The notes under the pieces were generated by a model. The model did not search any database. It saw nothing but the letters and a program-made list of their open reading frames with translations, and was not told the origin of the DNA. Shown in pieces: positions 49,725-62,772 of a stretch of DNA of 64,000 nucleotides; positions within the stretch are counted from its first letter, which is position 1; the number at the start of each line of letters is the position of its first letter. A program made the translations under genes and the position numbers. The stretch comes from Myxococcales bacterium 68-20 (lineage in GTDB: Bacteria; Myxococcota_A; Polyangia; Polyangiales; Polyangiaceae), in assembly GCA_001899635.1 (NCBI GenBank), contig MKVQ01000005.1, forward strand, positions 621,114-685,113, read 5' to 3'.

Positions 49725-51549
49725 CGCGCTTGGGGTTGCCGTCGCGTTCGCGATCGTCACGGCATCCGAACGAGCGAGCGCTGTGGACCTCCCGCCAGTC
49801 CGCGACGAGCCTGTGAAGCTCGACGTCACGAACGTCTCGATCTTCACCCAGCGCTTCGATCCGCGAACCACCGAAGGACAGAGAGCTGCGAGCGCAGGAT
49901 TCGGCTTCTGGATCAATCGGCTCAATGCGCAGCTCTCACTCGGGCATTTCACGCTGGGTACGCGGCTCGACTCCTCCATCTACTGGCGCCGCCCCGAAGA
50001 TCTTGCGAACAATCCCGCGGACAAGCGCGATCTTCTCGCGTTCGACTCCTATCGCTTTCCGACGACCATCTACCCGGCAAAGCTCTGGCTGACGTATTCG
50101 GCTCCGGGAATCGAAGTCACGGTCGGCGACGCCTACGCGCAGATGGCGCGTGGCTTCGTGATGTCGATGCGGAAGGTCGACGATCTCGGCATCGACACGA
50201 CCGTTCGCGGAGGAAAGGTGGCCATCACCAAGGGCCTCTTCTCGTTCACGGGGGTCGCCGGACTTGCAAATCCTTCGCGCGTCGACGAAGCGTCGGGTGG
50301 GGCTCTCTTCCTTCAACGAGTCTCCACGGACAATCGGTCTCCGCATCCGGTATTCGGTTCGGACCGTGTCGTGGCTGCGGAGATCCAGGCGGGGAGAGGG
50401 CTGCCGATCGTGCTCGCGACGTCCGCCGCCCGCTATACGCGGTGCGCTCCGTACGCATTCGATCGAGGACGAATCGCGGATCGCGGGCTTCTCTCGGAGC
50501 TCGGCTCGTGCGACCCCGCCGACACCCAAACCTGGATCGACGTCCTGGATACGACCGATCCGACGCGCCGGGCCACCGAGGTCGACATGGCCGCGCAGTC
50601 GGTGGAGGTGCCGCGCCTTGGTCCTCTCGGAAGCCTCTACGTCGTGGGGGTCACGCAGCGCCGCGCTTTCGATGACCCCGCACGGAACGGGGCCATGTCT
50701 CAGGGCAATGCCCTGTACGCGACGCACTCCGGAACGTTCGGCCCCATCGTCACCACCCTCGAGCTCAAGAGCTATCGCAACTTCCATCCGGTCGCCGCGG
50801 CCGTCAACACGCGCACGGCAGACGCCTTTGCCAATCTCGCCTATTCCCAGGCGCCCACCGCGGAAGCCATCACCCAGGACAACATGGCAGGTGCTTTCAA
50901 TGCCTGCGTCAACGGCGGGCGCGCCCGCGTCGACGTCCGCCTGTCGAAGAACCTCGTTCCTTATGTGCAGGCCATCCATGCTCGTACACAGACCGAAAAC
51001 AGCGCAGGGGCGTGCGATCGGGCCGGCAACTTCGTCGGTGACCGCACGAAGAAGCCCGCAGCCGCCCAGAACGACGTCTGGGACGGCACGACCGGCCTCC
51101 AGCTCTACTGGGATGAATCCCGGTCCTACCTCTTCTCGACGGTCGGATTCCGAAGCGACGTCACCGGCGAGGGATCGAGCTTCTATCAGGAGAAGAGCGT
51201 CACCTACACGCTCTCGCAGTACGTCGGGCGCGCCACGTCGATCGAGCTCATGGGACGCCACCGCCTTCGTGAGCCAGGCGGGGGCGCCGAGGGCTGGCGC
51301 GAAGGCGAACACTACACCGCCCTGAAGATCGCGCCGAAGTGGGTCTTTAGCCAGGGGTTCGAGTACACGACGCGCCCGGGCAACCCGACCTACTACCTGA
51401 ACGGCGGGCTCTTGTTCCGAATGAGCAGCGAATCGAACGTGAAGGTCCTCGTCGGACAGCAACGCGGCGGACTCAAGTGCGTCAACGGCGTTTGTCGGAT
51501 CTTCCCCGCCTTCGAAGGGGCGCGCATCGAGCTCACACTGCGCTTCTGA
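49702..51549 (+). CDS. outer-membrane beta-barrel protein (DUF6029-like)
   Basis: 615 aa from GTG 49702, inside the end of the preceding gene, so probably coupled. Signal peptide with ASERASA before VDLPP. The rest is alternating beta-strand sequence with aromatic girdles (SLGHFTLGTRLDSSIYW, FPTTIYPAKLWLTYS, GLQLYWDESRSYLFSTVGF) and a terminal Phe (RIELTLRF), the hallmark of Bam-dependent porin-like barrels. It resembles the DUF6029 group as I remember it. It holds at least five Cys, unusual for a barrel. A channel or receptor for the thiol system is an inference. Its antisense frame is open for 1,276 codons but is not a gene. Confidence 0.85.
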   Translation: MSSTQSNSALGVAVAFAIVTASERASAVDLPPVRDEPVKLDVTNVSIFTQRFDPRTTEGQRAASAGFGFWINRLNAQLSLGHFTLGTRLDSSIYWRRPEDLANNPADKRDLLAFDSYRFPTTIYPAKLWLTYSAPGIEVTVGDAYAQMARGFVMSMRKVDDLGIDTTVRGGKVAITKGLFSFTGVAGLANPSRVDEASGGALFLQRVSTDNRSPHPVFGSDRVVAAEIQAGRGLPIVLATSAARYTRCAPYAFDRGRIADRGLLSELGSCDPADTQTWIDVLDTTDPTRRATEVDMAAQSVEVPRLGPLGSLYVVGVTQRRAFDDPARNGAMSQGNALYATHSGTFGPIVTTLELKSYRNFHPVAAAVNTRTADAFANLAYSQAPTAEAITQDNMAGAFNACVNGGRARVDVRLSKNLVPYVQAIHARTQTENSAGACDRAGNFVGDRTKKPAAAQNDVWDGTTGLQLYWDESRSYLFSTVGFRSDVTGEGSSFYQEKSVTYTLSQYVGRATSIELMGRHRLREPGGGAEGWREGEHYTALKIAPKWVFSQGFEYTTRPGNPTYYLNGGLLFRMSSESNVKVLVGQQRGGLKCVNGVCRIFPAFEGARIELTLRF

Positions 51550-51579
51550 CCGTGGGCGGGGTCCGTACTCAAAGTAACG

Positions 51580-55184
<3,605 letters not shown>

Positions 55185-55188
<4 letters not shown>

Positions 55189-55625
55189 ATCGCTCCTACC
55201 CTGCGTGGCTCGTCGGCTGTGCGCTCGTATTCGCTGGGTATGGCTGTGCAGCGGACGCAACGAGCATCGTGACGACGATCGAAGAGACGGAGACACCTGC
55301 TGCGCCTTCGAACGCTCCGTCTCCCGAAACCGAGCGCGAAGTCGCGCCCGCATCCTCGAACACGAGCGCGAGCACGGCCGCGAGCGCGAGGATGGTGGAG
55401 ACGGTCGCCCCCGTTCGGATGGTCCGACCGGCTGAAGAGTTGCAGGGGCCACAGCCCGTTCCGTGGTGCAGCGCGTTCGTATGCGGAACCGTGAGCTGCC
55501 CCTGCCTCCCTTTTCTCTTCGATGAGGCCATCGCGGTCGACTTTGGTGCGAGAGCAATTCCAATCGCCGCGGACGCGGACGGCTCTCGACCGATATCGAT
55601 GCCGAACGATCCCGACGAGCGCTGA
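55185..55625 (+). CDS. small Cys-rich lipoprotein coupled to the activator gene
   Basis: 146 aa; ATG 55185 overlaps the activator stop (ATGA) and has AGGAGG before it. Lipobox FAGYGC (Cys21). A Thr/Pro/Ala/Glu-rich linker is followed by [20 protein letters not shown] with four Cys in 12 residues, a possible metal or disulfide site. No family is recognised. Strict coupling to the activator suggests it is part of its sensing or the same envelope module. Confidence 0.8.
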
Positions 55626-55730
55626 CGCGTCGGCCACTACCCTCGTCAGCCTCTACGCGAGAGCCGTCGGGATGGTCGGACCGAGTTCGCCCTCACCGAT
55701 GGGCGCGACCGGTGCTACGCTGCGCCCCCC

Positions 55731-57194
55731 TTGAACGTCCTATTCGTCTCATCCGAAGTGGCGCCGTTCGCCAAGACGGGGGGCCTCGGCGACGTTGCGG
55801 CGGCCCTTCCTCGTGCGCTCGGCGGGCGTGGTCATGACGTGCGGATCGTCATGCCGATGTACGCGCGGGTGCAGACGCCCGACCGCAAGTTCGAGACGGT
55901 CATCCGCGAGGCAGTGCTCGTCCTCGGCGGTACGCGGATCGTCTTCTCGGTCCACGAGGCGACGCTCCCGGACTCCAAGGTCCCGGTGTACTTCGTCCGC
56001 TGCTCCGGCCTCTACGACCGGGAGGGCATCTACACCTCCGACCACGACGAGCACCTCCGCTTCGCGGTCCTCTCGTGGGCCTCTCTCGTCATCTGCCAGC
56101 GGCTCGGGTTCCGCCCGGACATCGTCCACGCGAACGACTGGCAGACGAGCCTCATCCCGCTCCTCCTGAAGACGATGTTCGCGTGGGACCGCATCTTTGC
56201 GGCGACCCGCACGGTGCTCACGATCCACAACATCGGACACCAGGGCACGTTCGGCGGCAGCGCCATCGCCGACACCGGGCTCTCCGATGCCGCGCATCAC
56301 TTCCATCAGGACCAGCTCCGCGAGGGGCGGATCAACTATCTCCTCACCGGAATCCTCTACGCGAACGCGATCACGACGGTCAGCCCGACCTACGCGCGCG
56401 AGATCCAGACCCCCGAGCACGGCGTCGGGCTCGATGCGTTCCTCCGCCAGCGGAGCGAGATCCTCTTCGGCATCCTCAACGGGATCGACGAGGGCGAGTG
56501 GAGCCCCGACACGGACGCGCACATCCCGCACCGCTATTCGGCCGAGGAGCTCGAAGGCAAGGAGAAGAACAAGCAGGAGCTGCTCGAGGGAGCGGGCCTC
56601 CGCTACATCCCGCGCGTCCCGATCATCGGCATCGTCTCGCGCCTCGCCTGGCAGAAGGGCTTCGACCTCTGCATGAGCGTCCTCCCACGCGTGCTCGCGA
56701 AGCGACAGGTGCAGCTCGTGGTGCTCGGAACCGGCGAGCCGCAATACGAGCGCTTCTTCGCATCGCTCGCGTTCCAGTTCCCGAAGCAGGTCGCCTACAA
56801 GCGCGGCTTCAGCGAGCCGCTCGCGCACCTCATCGAGGCGGGCGCGGACATGTTCCTCATGCCGTCCCGCTACGAGCCGTGCGGCCTGAACCAGATGTAC
56901 AGCCTCCGCTACGGCACGCCGCCGATCGTTCATCGCACCGGCGGCCTCGCCGACACGGTCACGCCGTTCGACGCCGCACGGAAGACCGGCAACGGCTTCC
57001 TCTTCGATCACTTCGACGAGGGCGGGCTCGGCTTCGGCATCTCGCAGGCGCTCGCCACGTGGGGCTCCGGCGAGGGCGAAGACCGCGAGCGCTGGCGCAC
57101 GCTCCAGAAGAACGGCATGCGCGCGCGCCTCGGCTGGGACGAACGCGTCACCGCCTACGAGATGGTCTACCGGATGATCGCGCCCGGCCGCTGA
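55731..57194 (+). CDS. glgA: glycogen synthase (ADP-glucose type)
   Basis: 487 aa from TTG 55731, the first codon of the GT5 start NVLFVSSEVAPFAKTGGLGDV, where K15-T-G-G-L-G-D binds ADP-glucose. HANDWQTSL, TIHNIGHQG, YANAITTVSPTYAREIQT, GILNGIDEGEW, IVSRLAWQKGFDL and SRYEPCGLNQMYSLRYG (E-x7-E site) are all present. It elongates alpha-1,4-glucan. There is no Shine-Dalgarno; TACGCT lies 9 bases before the TTG, the same arrangement as at 27421. Confidence 0.96.
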   Translation: MNVLFVSSEVAPFAKTGGLGDVAAALPRALGGRGHDVRIVMPMYARVQTPDRKFETVIREAVLVLGGTRIVFSVHEATLPDSKVPVYFVRCSGLYDREGIYTSDHDEHLRFAVLSWASLVICQRLGFRPDIVHANDWQTSLIPLLLKTMFAWDRIFAATRTVLTIHNIGHQGTFGGSAIADTGLSDAAHHFHQDQLREGRINYLLTGILYANAITTVSPTYAREIQTPEHGVGLDAFLRQRSEILFGILNGIDEGEWSPDTDAHIPHRYSAEELEGKEKNKQELLEGAGLRYIPRVPIIGIVSRLAWQKGFDLCMSVLPRVLAKRQVQLVVLGTGEPQYERFFASLAFQFPKQVAYKRGFSEPLAHLIEAGADMFLMPSRYEPCGLNQMYSLRYGTPPIVHRTGGLADTVTPFDAARKTGNGFLFDHFDEGGLGFGISQALATWGSGEGEDRERWRTLQKNGMRARLGWDERVTAYEMVYRMIAPGR

Positions 57195-57219
57195 GGCTCC
57201 GGCACGTCGGGCTTCGCGA

Positions 57220-58680
57220 TCAGCGCGAGCGCGTCGCCGAGACGGAGGCCTTCGGCGGCGGGATGCAGATCGGCGCGCTTCCGCCCGGACAGGCCATACG
57301 CGCGATCGTGATGTCGTATCTGTACGTGCCCCTCGACTGAGCGGCGAACTGCACCCAGAGGTCGTTGTTCACGTTCGGGAGAAGGACGTCGTCCGGCTCG
57401 ATGAAGAAGCCGTTGTTGATGACGTCCGAGTAGGAGACGCACGTGCGAGCGTTGCCGACGTTCTTGATCGCGAACGCCTTCGTCTCGTTGACCCGGAAGC
57501 CGCCGAGGGAGGCCGGGGTCACCTCGATGATGGCGCCGTAGGCACCGACGTGGAGTTTCACGATCCGGGTGGCAACCGCCTCCGACGGGGCGGTGATCTT
57601 CACCTCGAGATCCTCGTCGAGCTCGCCGAGCGGCAAGCCGATCGTGTTCGCGCCGACGACGATGTCGACCTTCGACGGCGTCGGGGTGTTCGCCGCTCTT
57701 GGGACGGTGCCGCCCCCTCCACTCACGATCTTGAAGCGGGAGGCCGGAGAGAGGAGCTTCGCTTCGTAGGTCGCCGTGTTCGAGGTCGAGTAGTTGGTGA
57801 CCCCGATGGCCGCCTGAGCCGTCGGCGTCACCCCGCAGTCGAAGTCGCCGAGGTCGGCGGTGAGCGGCCCCACCGTGACGTCCTGGCTCACGCGCTTCCC
57901 CTTCAACGTCAGTGCCGGCGCCGGGGCGCACAGCGCGCCGCCCACCTGCGGCGTCACCTGGATCTCGCGAACCACGTCCGAGGCCTGCCCCACGGTCATC
58001 GTCGCGCCGACCGTCGCGGTCCCGTTCGGCGGGATGATCACCGTCGCCTGCGACAGGGCGAAGTCGCTCGTGAGCCCGGCGACCCCGGTGACGCTGATCT
58101 GCTCGTTGCCCTCGTTCTTCAGCTCGATGGGGACCACCGCGCTCTCGCGGTTCTGCTGGACTTCGCCGAAGTCCACCAGCGTCGGATTCACCGCGAGGAG
58201 GCCGCCGAGGACATCGACCTTCGCGTTGATCTGCTGGACGCTGCTCCCCACCTTCACGACGACGTCGATCGACTGCGGGCCCGGCGCCGAACCGATCGCG
58301 TCCACGTACACGAGCACGAAGCCTCCGCGATCGATCGTTCCTTTCATGATGCCGTCCGTCGCGCCGCGCAGCGAGAACGTCTGGTTCTGCGAGAGGATCA
58401 CCTCGTACGGAGCCGCAGCATCGCCATTGTTCGTGATCGTGATCGCGCTGCTCTGCTTTTCCTCACAACGAATGCCGGGAAGCGTGAGCGCGCTCGGAGC
58501 GATCGTGATGCCGTCCGCCGTCTGAATCGCTCCGTCCACGACGAGCGACGCGTCTTCGGGCTCGGCGCCCGTCGCCCCGTCGCCATCGGAAGGAGCCTCG
58601 ATCCCGGCGAGAGTGGCGCACGCCAGGAGGGCGCCGGTGCTGGCGAGAACGACGAGCGTCTGGCGCAGGCGAGCGAGCAC
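57220..58680 (-). CDS. lipoprotein with ASH/HYDIN-like beta domains
   Basis: 486 aa with lipobox ALLAC (Cys21). It contains three or four immunoglobulin-like repeats of the ASH/choice-of-anchor-D type: SALTLPGIRCEEKQSSAITITN, PTLVDFGEVQQNRESAVVPIE, SVTGVAGLTSDFALS, and PASLGGFRVNETKAFAIKN. Such domains are structural in secreted myxobacterial proteins. Several Cys pairs lie in equivalent repeat positions. It converges on glgA. Confidence 0.85.
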   Translation of the reverse strand: MLARLRQTLVVLASTGALLACATLAGIEAPSDGDGATGAEPEDASLVVDGAIQTADGITIAPSALTLPGIRCEEKQSSAITITNNGDAAAPYEVILSQNQTFSLRGATDGIMKGTIDRGGFVLVYVDAIGSAPGPQSIDVVVKVGSSVQQINAKVDVLGGLLAVNPTLVDFGEVQQNRESAVVPIELKNEGNEQISVTGVAGLTSDFALSQATVIIPPNGTATVGATMTVGQASDVVREIQVTPQVGGALCAPAPALTLKGKRVSQDVTVGPLTADLGDFDCGVTPTAQAAIGVTNYSTSNTATYEAKLLSPASRFKIVSGGGGTVPRAANTPTPSKVDIVVGANTIGLPLGELDEDLEVKITAPSEAVATRIVKLHVGAYGAIIEVTPASLGGFRVNETKAFAIKNVGNARTCVSYSDVINNGFFIEPDDVLLPNVNNDLWVQFAAQSRGTYRYDITIARMACPGGSAPICIPPPKASVSATRSR

Positions 58681-58757
58681 GGCAGATCAAGGCTAGCAGC
58701 GGTCGGCCGTGCCGGCGACGCGGCGCCCGTTCCCTGCCCGTCGAGGAGGAGACGCCC

Positions 58758-59978
58758 CTACTCGGCGTAGTGGACCTTCACCGTCTCGATGATCTTCTTG
58801 ACCATGGCTCGGACGGTGTCGGTGCTCTCGTGGCGGACGACGACGTACCCGTCGCCCTCGTAGCTGTCGGCCTTCGTCGCGCCGAGGGTCGGGAGCTTCG
58901 CCTCCATGACCCACTTGCCGACGGCTTCGTGCACCTCGTGGACGCCGGTGACGTTGACGATGCGGCCCTGCCCCATCCCGCGGAGGTAGGCGCAGCCGAC
59001 CGCGTATTTCCGCGGCCACGGCGCATCGAGCTCGTTGTCGACGACCGCGCGCGCCCAGGCCCGGTAGGCGTCGATGTCGTGCGCGAGGCCGGTCATGCGG
59101 GTGAGGTTGGCTCCGGGCGGACGCTGCGCGATCTCGCCAATCGCAAGAGAGCCGTCCTCCTTCTCGAACCACTCCATGTGCGTCATCCCGCTGTCGAGAC
59201 CGAGCGCCTCGATCGCGGCGAAGCCCATCGCGCGAGCCTTCTCGTGAAGGGGACCGCCGATCTCTCGAGGCAGGATGGTGGCCCACTGGATCCACGCGTT
59301 CTCGACGACGTCGAGGCAGCTCGGGTGGTAGTCGGAAATCGACCACGCCTGCGGCTTGCCCGAGATCGTGATCGTCTCGAAGCTGTGCTCGCGCCCGCGA
59401 AGCATCTCCTCTGCAAGGACGGGCGAGCTCGGTGATACGCGCATCCCCACCACGGCACGGAGGAGCGCATCGAGCGAGCTGACCCGGAACGTCGCCTTCG
59501 CGCCCATGCCTGCGGGCGGCTTGAGGACCATCGGGAAGCCGACCTGCTCCGCGAACCCTCGCGCGTCGGCCTCCGACGTGACGAGGCAGTGCTTGGCGAC
59601 CGGCAGGCCGGCGGCGCGAAGCGCGTCCTTCATCCGCGCCTTGTCGCGGAAGAGATCGGCGACCTCGGGCCGCGTGCCCTCGATGCCGAACCGTGCGCGC
59701 GCCTCCGCGAGCTGGACCATCATCGGCTCGAGAATGCCGATGAGCCGATGAGGCTGCCCGTGACGCCGGCGGAGCACCTCCACACCTTCGAGCACGTCCC
59801 CGAGGTCGAGGGGCCTCGTGACCCGTACGACGTCGTGGAAGAGGCGCGCGTCGTCCCCTTCCGGCGGGGTATGGCAGACACCGAGGAGGCGCACGTCGTC
59901 GAGCTTCGCCGTTGCCCGGACGAAGCGCATGGTGGTCTCGATGGGGAACGGGGCTACGAAGATGACGTTGCGGGGCAT
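58758..59978 (-). CDS. ATP-grasp ligase, paralogue 2
   Basis: 406 aa. RNVIFVAPFPIETTMRFVRA start, FRDKARMKDALRAAGLPVAK, FPMVLKPPAGMGAKATFRV (ATP Lys and Gly loop), EEMLRGREHSFETI, and metal site HMEWFEKEDGSLAIGEIAQRP. The order and spacing equal those of the ATP-grasp genes at 45090 and 60154. It is divergent from the third paralogue across 175 bp. Confidence 0.92.
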   Translation of the reverse strand: MPRNVIFVAPFPIETTMRFVRATAKLDDVRLLGVCHTPPEGDDARLFHDVVRVTRPLDLGDVLEGVEVLRRRHGQPHRLIGILEPMMVQLAEARARFGIEGTRPEVADLFRDKARMKDALRAAGLPVAKHCLVTSEADARGFAEQVGFPMVLKPPAGMGAKATFRVSSLDALLRAVVGMRVSPSSPVLAEEMLRGREHSFETITISGKPQAWSISDYHPSCLDVVENAWIQWATILPREIGGPLHEKARAMGFAAIEALGLDSGMTHMEWFEKEDGSLAIGEIAQRPPGANLTRMTGLAHDIDAYRAWARAVVDNELDAPWPRKYAVGCAYLRGMGQGRIVNVTGVHEVHEAVGKWVMEAKLPTLGATKADSYEGDGYVVVRHESTDTVRAMVKKIIETVKVHYAE

Positions 59979-60110
59979 GGGGGAAGGTCCAGCGTGCCCT
60001 CAGGCAACACGGCCCGTCAACGCATGCGTGCGAGACAGTCGAGACGAGACGCAATGGTGCACTGGGCCCTTGGGATCGAGTGCCGTATGGTACACACCGA
60101 CGTCGTCTCC

Positions 60111-60146
60111 TCACGTCACGTCGAGTCACGTCAGGACCACGTCGAG
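60111..60146. repeat. two tandem TCACGTC...ACGTCGAG units in the divergent promoter
   Basis: TCACGTCACGTCGAG (60111-60125) is followed by TCACGTCAGGACCACGTCGAG (60126-60146). With ACGTC at 60100 there are five ACGTC words in 44 bp, ending 7 bp before the next ATG. Possibly a regulator-binding cluster for the ATP-grasp pair. Confidence 0.7.
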
Positions 60147-60153
60147 CCCACCG

Positions 60154-61371
60154 ATGCGAGTCGTCTTCCTTTCCCCCGCCTATCCGCCGGAGATGATCGA
60201 ATACACCCGTGGCCTCGCCGAGGTCGGCGCCACGGTCTACGGGGTCGGTGACACGCCGTTCGAGGCCCTGCCCGCGCGCGTGCGTCCGTATCTCCACGAT
60301 TACCTCCGCGTTCCCAAGATCATGGCAGAGGACGACGTGATCGAGCGCGTCTCCACCTGGCTGCGCGGTACCGAAATCGATCGCGTGCTCGCGAACTGGG
60401 AGCCGCTCGTGATCCTCGCGGCGCGTCTCCGCGAACGCTGGGGCGTCCCGGGGATGTCGGTCGACGCCGTCCGCGGTTTCCGTGACAAGCAGCTCATGAA
60501 GGAGCGGGTCAAGGCGGCTGGGCTCCGCGTCCCGAAGTCGCGTCGCGTGAAGACCGAGTCCGAGACACGCGCCGCGGTCGAGGAGATCGGCTATCCGCTC
60601 ATCCTGAAGCCCATCGCCGGCGCCGGCAGCGCCGACACGCACAAGGTGACGAGCGCCGCCGAGCTCGAGCCCGTCCTCAAGGCGATGCGCGGCGTGCCCG
60701 AGGCCAGCTGCGAGGAGTACATCGAGGGCGAAGAGTTCACGTTCGACACCGTCTGCATCGGTGGCAAGCCCGCTTACGAGAACGTCGCCGCGTACCTCCC
60801 GAAGCCGCTCGAGATGCGGACGCTCGAGTGGATCAGCCCCGTCATCATCACCGTGCGGGACATGCAGCAGGCGAAGCTCCAGGGCGGGATCACGCTCGGA
60901 CGCAAGGTGCTCGACGCGCTCGGCATGGGCGACGGCTTCACGCACATGGAGTGGTACCTCACCCCGAAGGGCGAGGCCGTGTTCGGCGAGATCGGCTGCC
61001 GCCCGGGCGGCGCGCACATCGTCGACCAGATGAACTACACGAACGACATCGATCTCTTCCGCGAATGGGCGCGCGTGTCGTGCTTCGGGAAGTTCGAGGC
61101 GAGCTCGCCGCGGAAGTACAACGTCGGCATCGTGTTCAAGCGGGCCCGGGGCGAGGGCAAGATCACGCGCATCGAGGGCCTCGGTGACTGGATACGCGCA
61201 TGCGGCGAATGGGTCGTCGAGGAGAAGCTCCTCCGCCCGGGCACGCCCCGCCGCAACTGGAAGCACACGCTGCTGTCCGACGGCCACGTCCTCGTACGCC
61301 ACCCCGAGTGGGAGGAGGCGCACCGGATGTCCTTCGCCGCGGCGACGGGCATCAAGATGTACGCCGAGTGA
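60154..61371 (+). CDS. ATP-grasp ligase, paralogue 3
   Basis: 405 aa from ATG 60154; the longer open frame is antisense of the divergent gene. RVVFLSPAYPPEMIEYTRGL start, GFRDKQLMKERVKAAGLRVP, YPLILKPIAGAGSADTHKV (ATP Lys), CEEYIEGEEFTFDTV, metal site HMEWYLTPKGEAVFGEIGCRP. The nearest relative in the window is 45090 (the shared words HMEW, PKG and EIGCRP). Substrates are unknown. Confidence 0.93.
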   Translation: MRVVFLSPAYPPEMIEYTRGLAEVGATVYGVGDTPFEALPARVRPYLHDYLRVPKIMAEDDVIERVSTWLRGTEIDRVLANWEPLVILAARLRERWGVPGMSVDAVRGFRDKQLMKERVKAAGLRVPKSRRVKTESETRAAVEEIGYPLILKPIAGAGSADTHKVTSAAELEPVLKAMRGVPEASCEEYIEGEEFTFDTVCIGGKPAYENVAAYLPKPLEMRTLEWISPVIITVRDMQQAKLQGGITLGRKVLDALGMGDGFTHMEWYLTPKGEAVFGEIGCRPGGAHIVDQMNYTNDIDLFREWARVSCFGKFEASSPRKYNVGIVFKRARGEGKITRIEGLGDWIRACGEWVVEEKLLRPGTPRRNWKHTLLSDGHVLVRHPEWEEAHRMSFAAATGIKMYAE

Positions 61372-61514
61372 CACGCGCGTGAACGCCGCGAGCCGTGAGC
61401 GCGGCGAGCCCCGTTCATCGAAGGTCGGGGCTGCTGCGGCACGGCAGCCCAGGGCGGAGCGTCCGCTGGCCGAGGGGAGCCAGCGCCGGCGCGAGAGTGA
61501 TAGAACGACGGGCC

Positions 61515-62540
61515 ATGGCCGCGAAGAAGCGCGCACCGTCGAAGACCCCGAAGCGCCGTACCCCTCGCAAGCAGAAGGCCGGATCGGCCGGGCTCGATCC
61601 GGTGTCGTGCCAGCTCGACGCGAACGACGCGACGATCGCGCCGCTCGAGAAGATCATCGAGCACGAGGGCGGCATCGTCGTCGGTCGATACAAGGAGCCG
61701 CTCGGCGGCCACCCGCTCGTCACCGCGATCCTGCCCATCGCGAAGATCGAGCCGACGCCCTTCCAGCGTGACCTCAGCGACACCCACCACAAGCGCCTCG
61801 CCGACGTGATCCAGAAGACGGGGCGCTTCCTCGACCCGGTCATCGCGATCACCGCGCCGAAGCACGCCCCCTCGAAGGCGAAGAAGGGCGACGGTGATGG
61901 CGAGCCCGCGTTCTGGACGCCGAACGGGCGCCACCGCCTCGAGGCGATGCGCCGTCTCGGCGCGAAGGCGATCACCGCGCTCGTCGTGCCCACCCGCGAG
62001 GTCGCGTGGCAGATCCTCGCGCTCAACACGGAGAAGGCTCACAACCTGAAGGAGCGCTCGCTCGAGGTCATTCGCATCTACCGCAGCCTGCTCGAGGAGG
62101 ACGACTCGCTCGCCGAGAACGGCTTCGCCTTCTACCTCGAGGATCCGGCGCTCGTGACGCTGGGCGTCTGCTACGAGAAGAACGCCCGCTTCGCCGGCGG
62201 CGCGTATCACCCCGTGCTCCGGCGCCTGGAGGTGTTCTCGGAGGCCCCGATCGCAAAGGCGATCCACGAGCACGAGAGGCTCGCAACGCTGACTCTCGAG
62301 GTCGAGGAGAAGGTCGCCGCCGCGGTCGCGAAGCTCCGCGAAAGAGGGCTCGTCAGCCCGTACCTCCGCTCGTTCGTCGTCGCTCGGATCAACCCGCTTC
62401 GCTGGATCCAGGGCGACGTCCCGCCCGCCGAGAAGGTCCTCACCACGATGCGCGACCGTGCCGCCAAGTTCAACGCCGAGAAGGTCAAGCAAGAGGACCT
62501 CACCCGCATGGGCGGCGGCGTTCCCGACGAAGAAGCCTGA
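61515..62540 (+). CDS. ParB/Srx-like nuclease-domain protein
   Basis: 341 aa from ATG 61515. A very basic N-terminus (AAKKRAPSKTPKRRTPRKQK) precedes a ParB N-terminal-like domain: LPIAKIEPTPFQRDLS, RLADVIQKTGRFLDPVIAI, and NGRHRLEAMRRLGAKAITALVV (the GxxR-like CTP-binding region in ParB is GERR; here G-R-H-R). ParB-type HTH and dimer domains are not clear; the C-terminal 150 residues are helical. No parA is nearby, so a chromosomal partition role is doubtful. No ribosome-binding site is visible; TAGAAC lies 8 bases before the ATG. Confidence 0.85.
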   Translation: MAAKKRAPSKTPKRRTPRKQKAGSAGLDPVSCQLDANDATIAPLEKIIEHEGGIVVGRYKEPLGGHPLVTAILPIAKIEPTPFQRDLSDTHHKRLADVIQKTGRFLDPVIAITAPKHAPSKAKKGDGDGEPAFWTPNGRHRLEAMRRLGAKAITALVVPTREVAWQILALNTEKAHNLKERSLEVIRIYRSLLEEDDSLAENGFAFYLEDPALVTLGVCYEKNARFAGGAYHPVLRRLEVFSEAPIAKAIHEHERLATLTLEVEEKVAAAVAKLRERGLVSPYLRSFVVARINPLRWIQGDVPPAEKVLTTMRDRAAKFNAEKVKQEDLTRMGGGVPDEEA

Positions 62541-62772
62541 ACGCGAGCGCGAGGGCCGCGCTCGCTGCTCGGGTGCTCGCGTGACGACCGCTCGCGATCA
62601 TCCGCGACGTCCTCCCGAGCTCGAGTCGGATGGGCGCGGCGACACCGATCGACCGTCGCACCGGCGAGCACGACCGAACGCGTGCAGCTGCGTGCGCCTC
62701 CACGCGAGCGCTCGGGGGCGCGCACGTTGCACGGCGAAAACGCGAAACCGGAAACGCGAAAGGAGCGTCCTC

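Noticed and set aside
58693-61536. 947-codon open frame on the minus strand
   Set aside because: It lies antisense to one ATP-grasp gene and out of frame in the other; composition is Arg/Ala-rich and no family is seen.
61515-62540. Chromosome origin-proximal parB
   Set aside because: No parA, gidA, dnaA or parS-like sites nearby and the ParB HTH is not evident.
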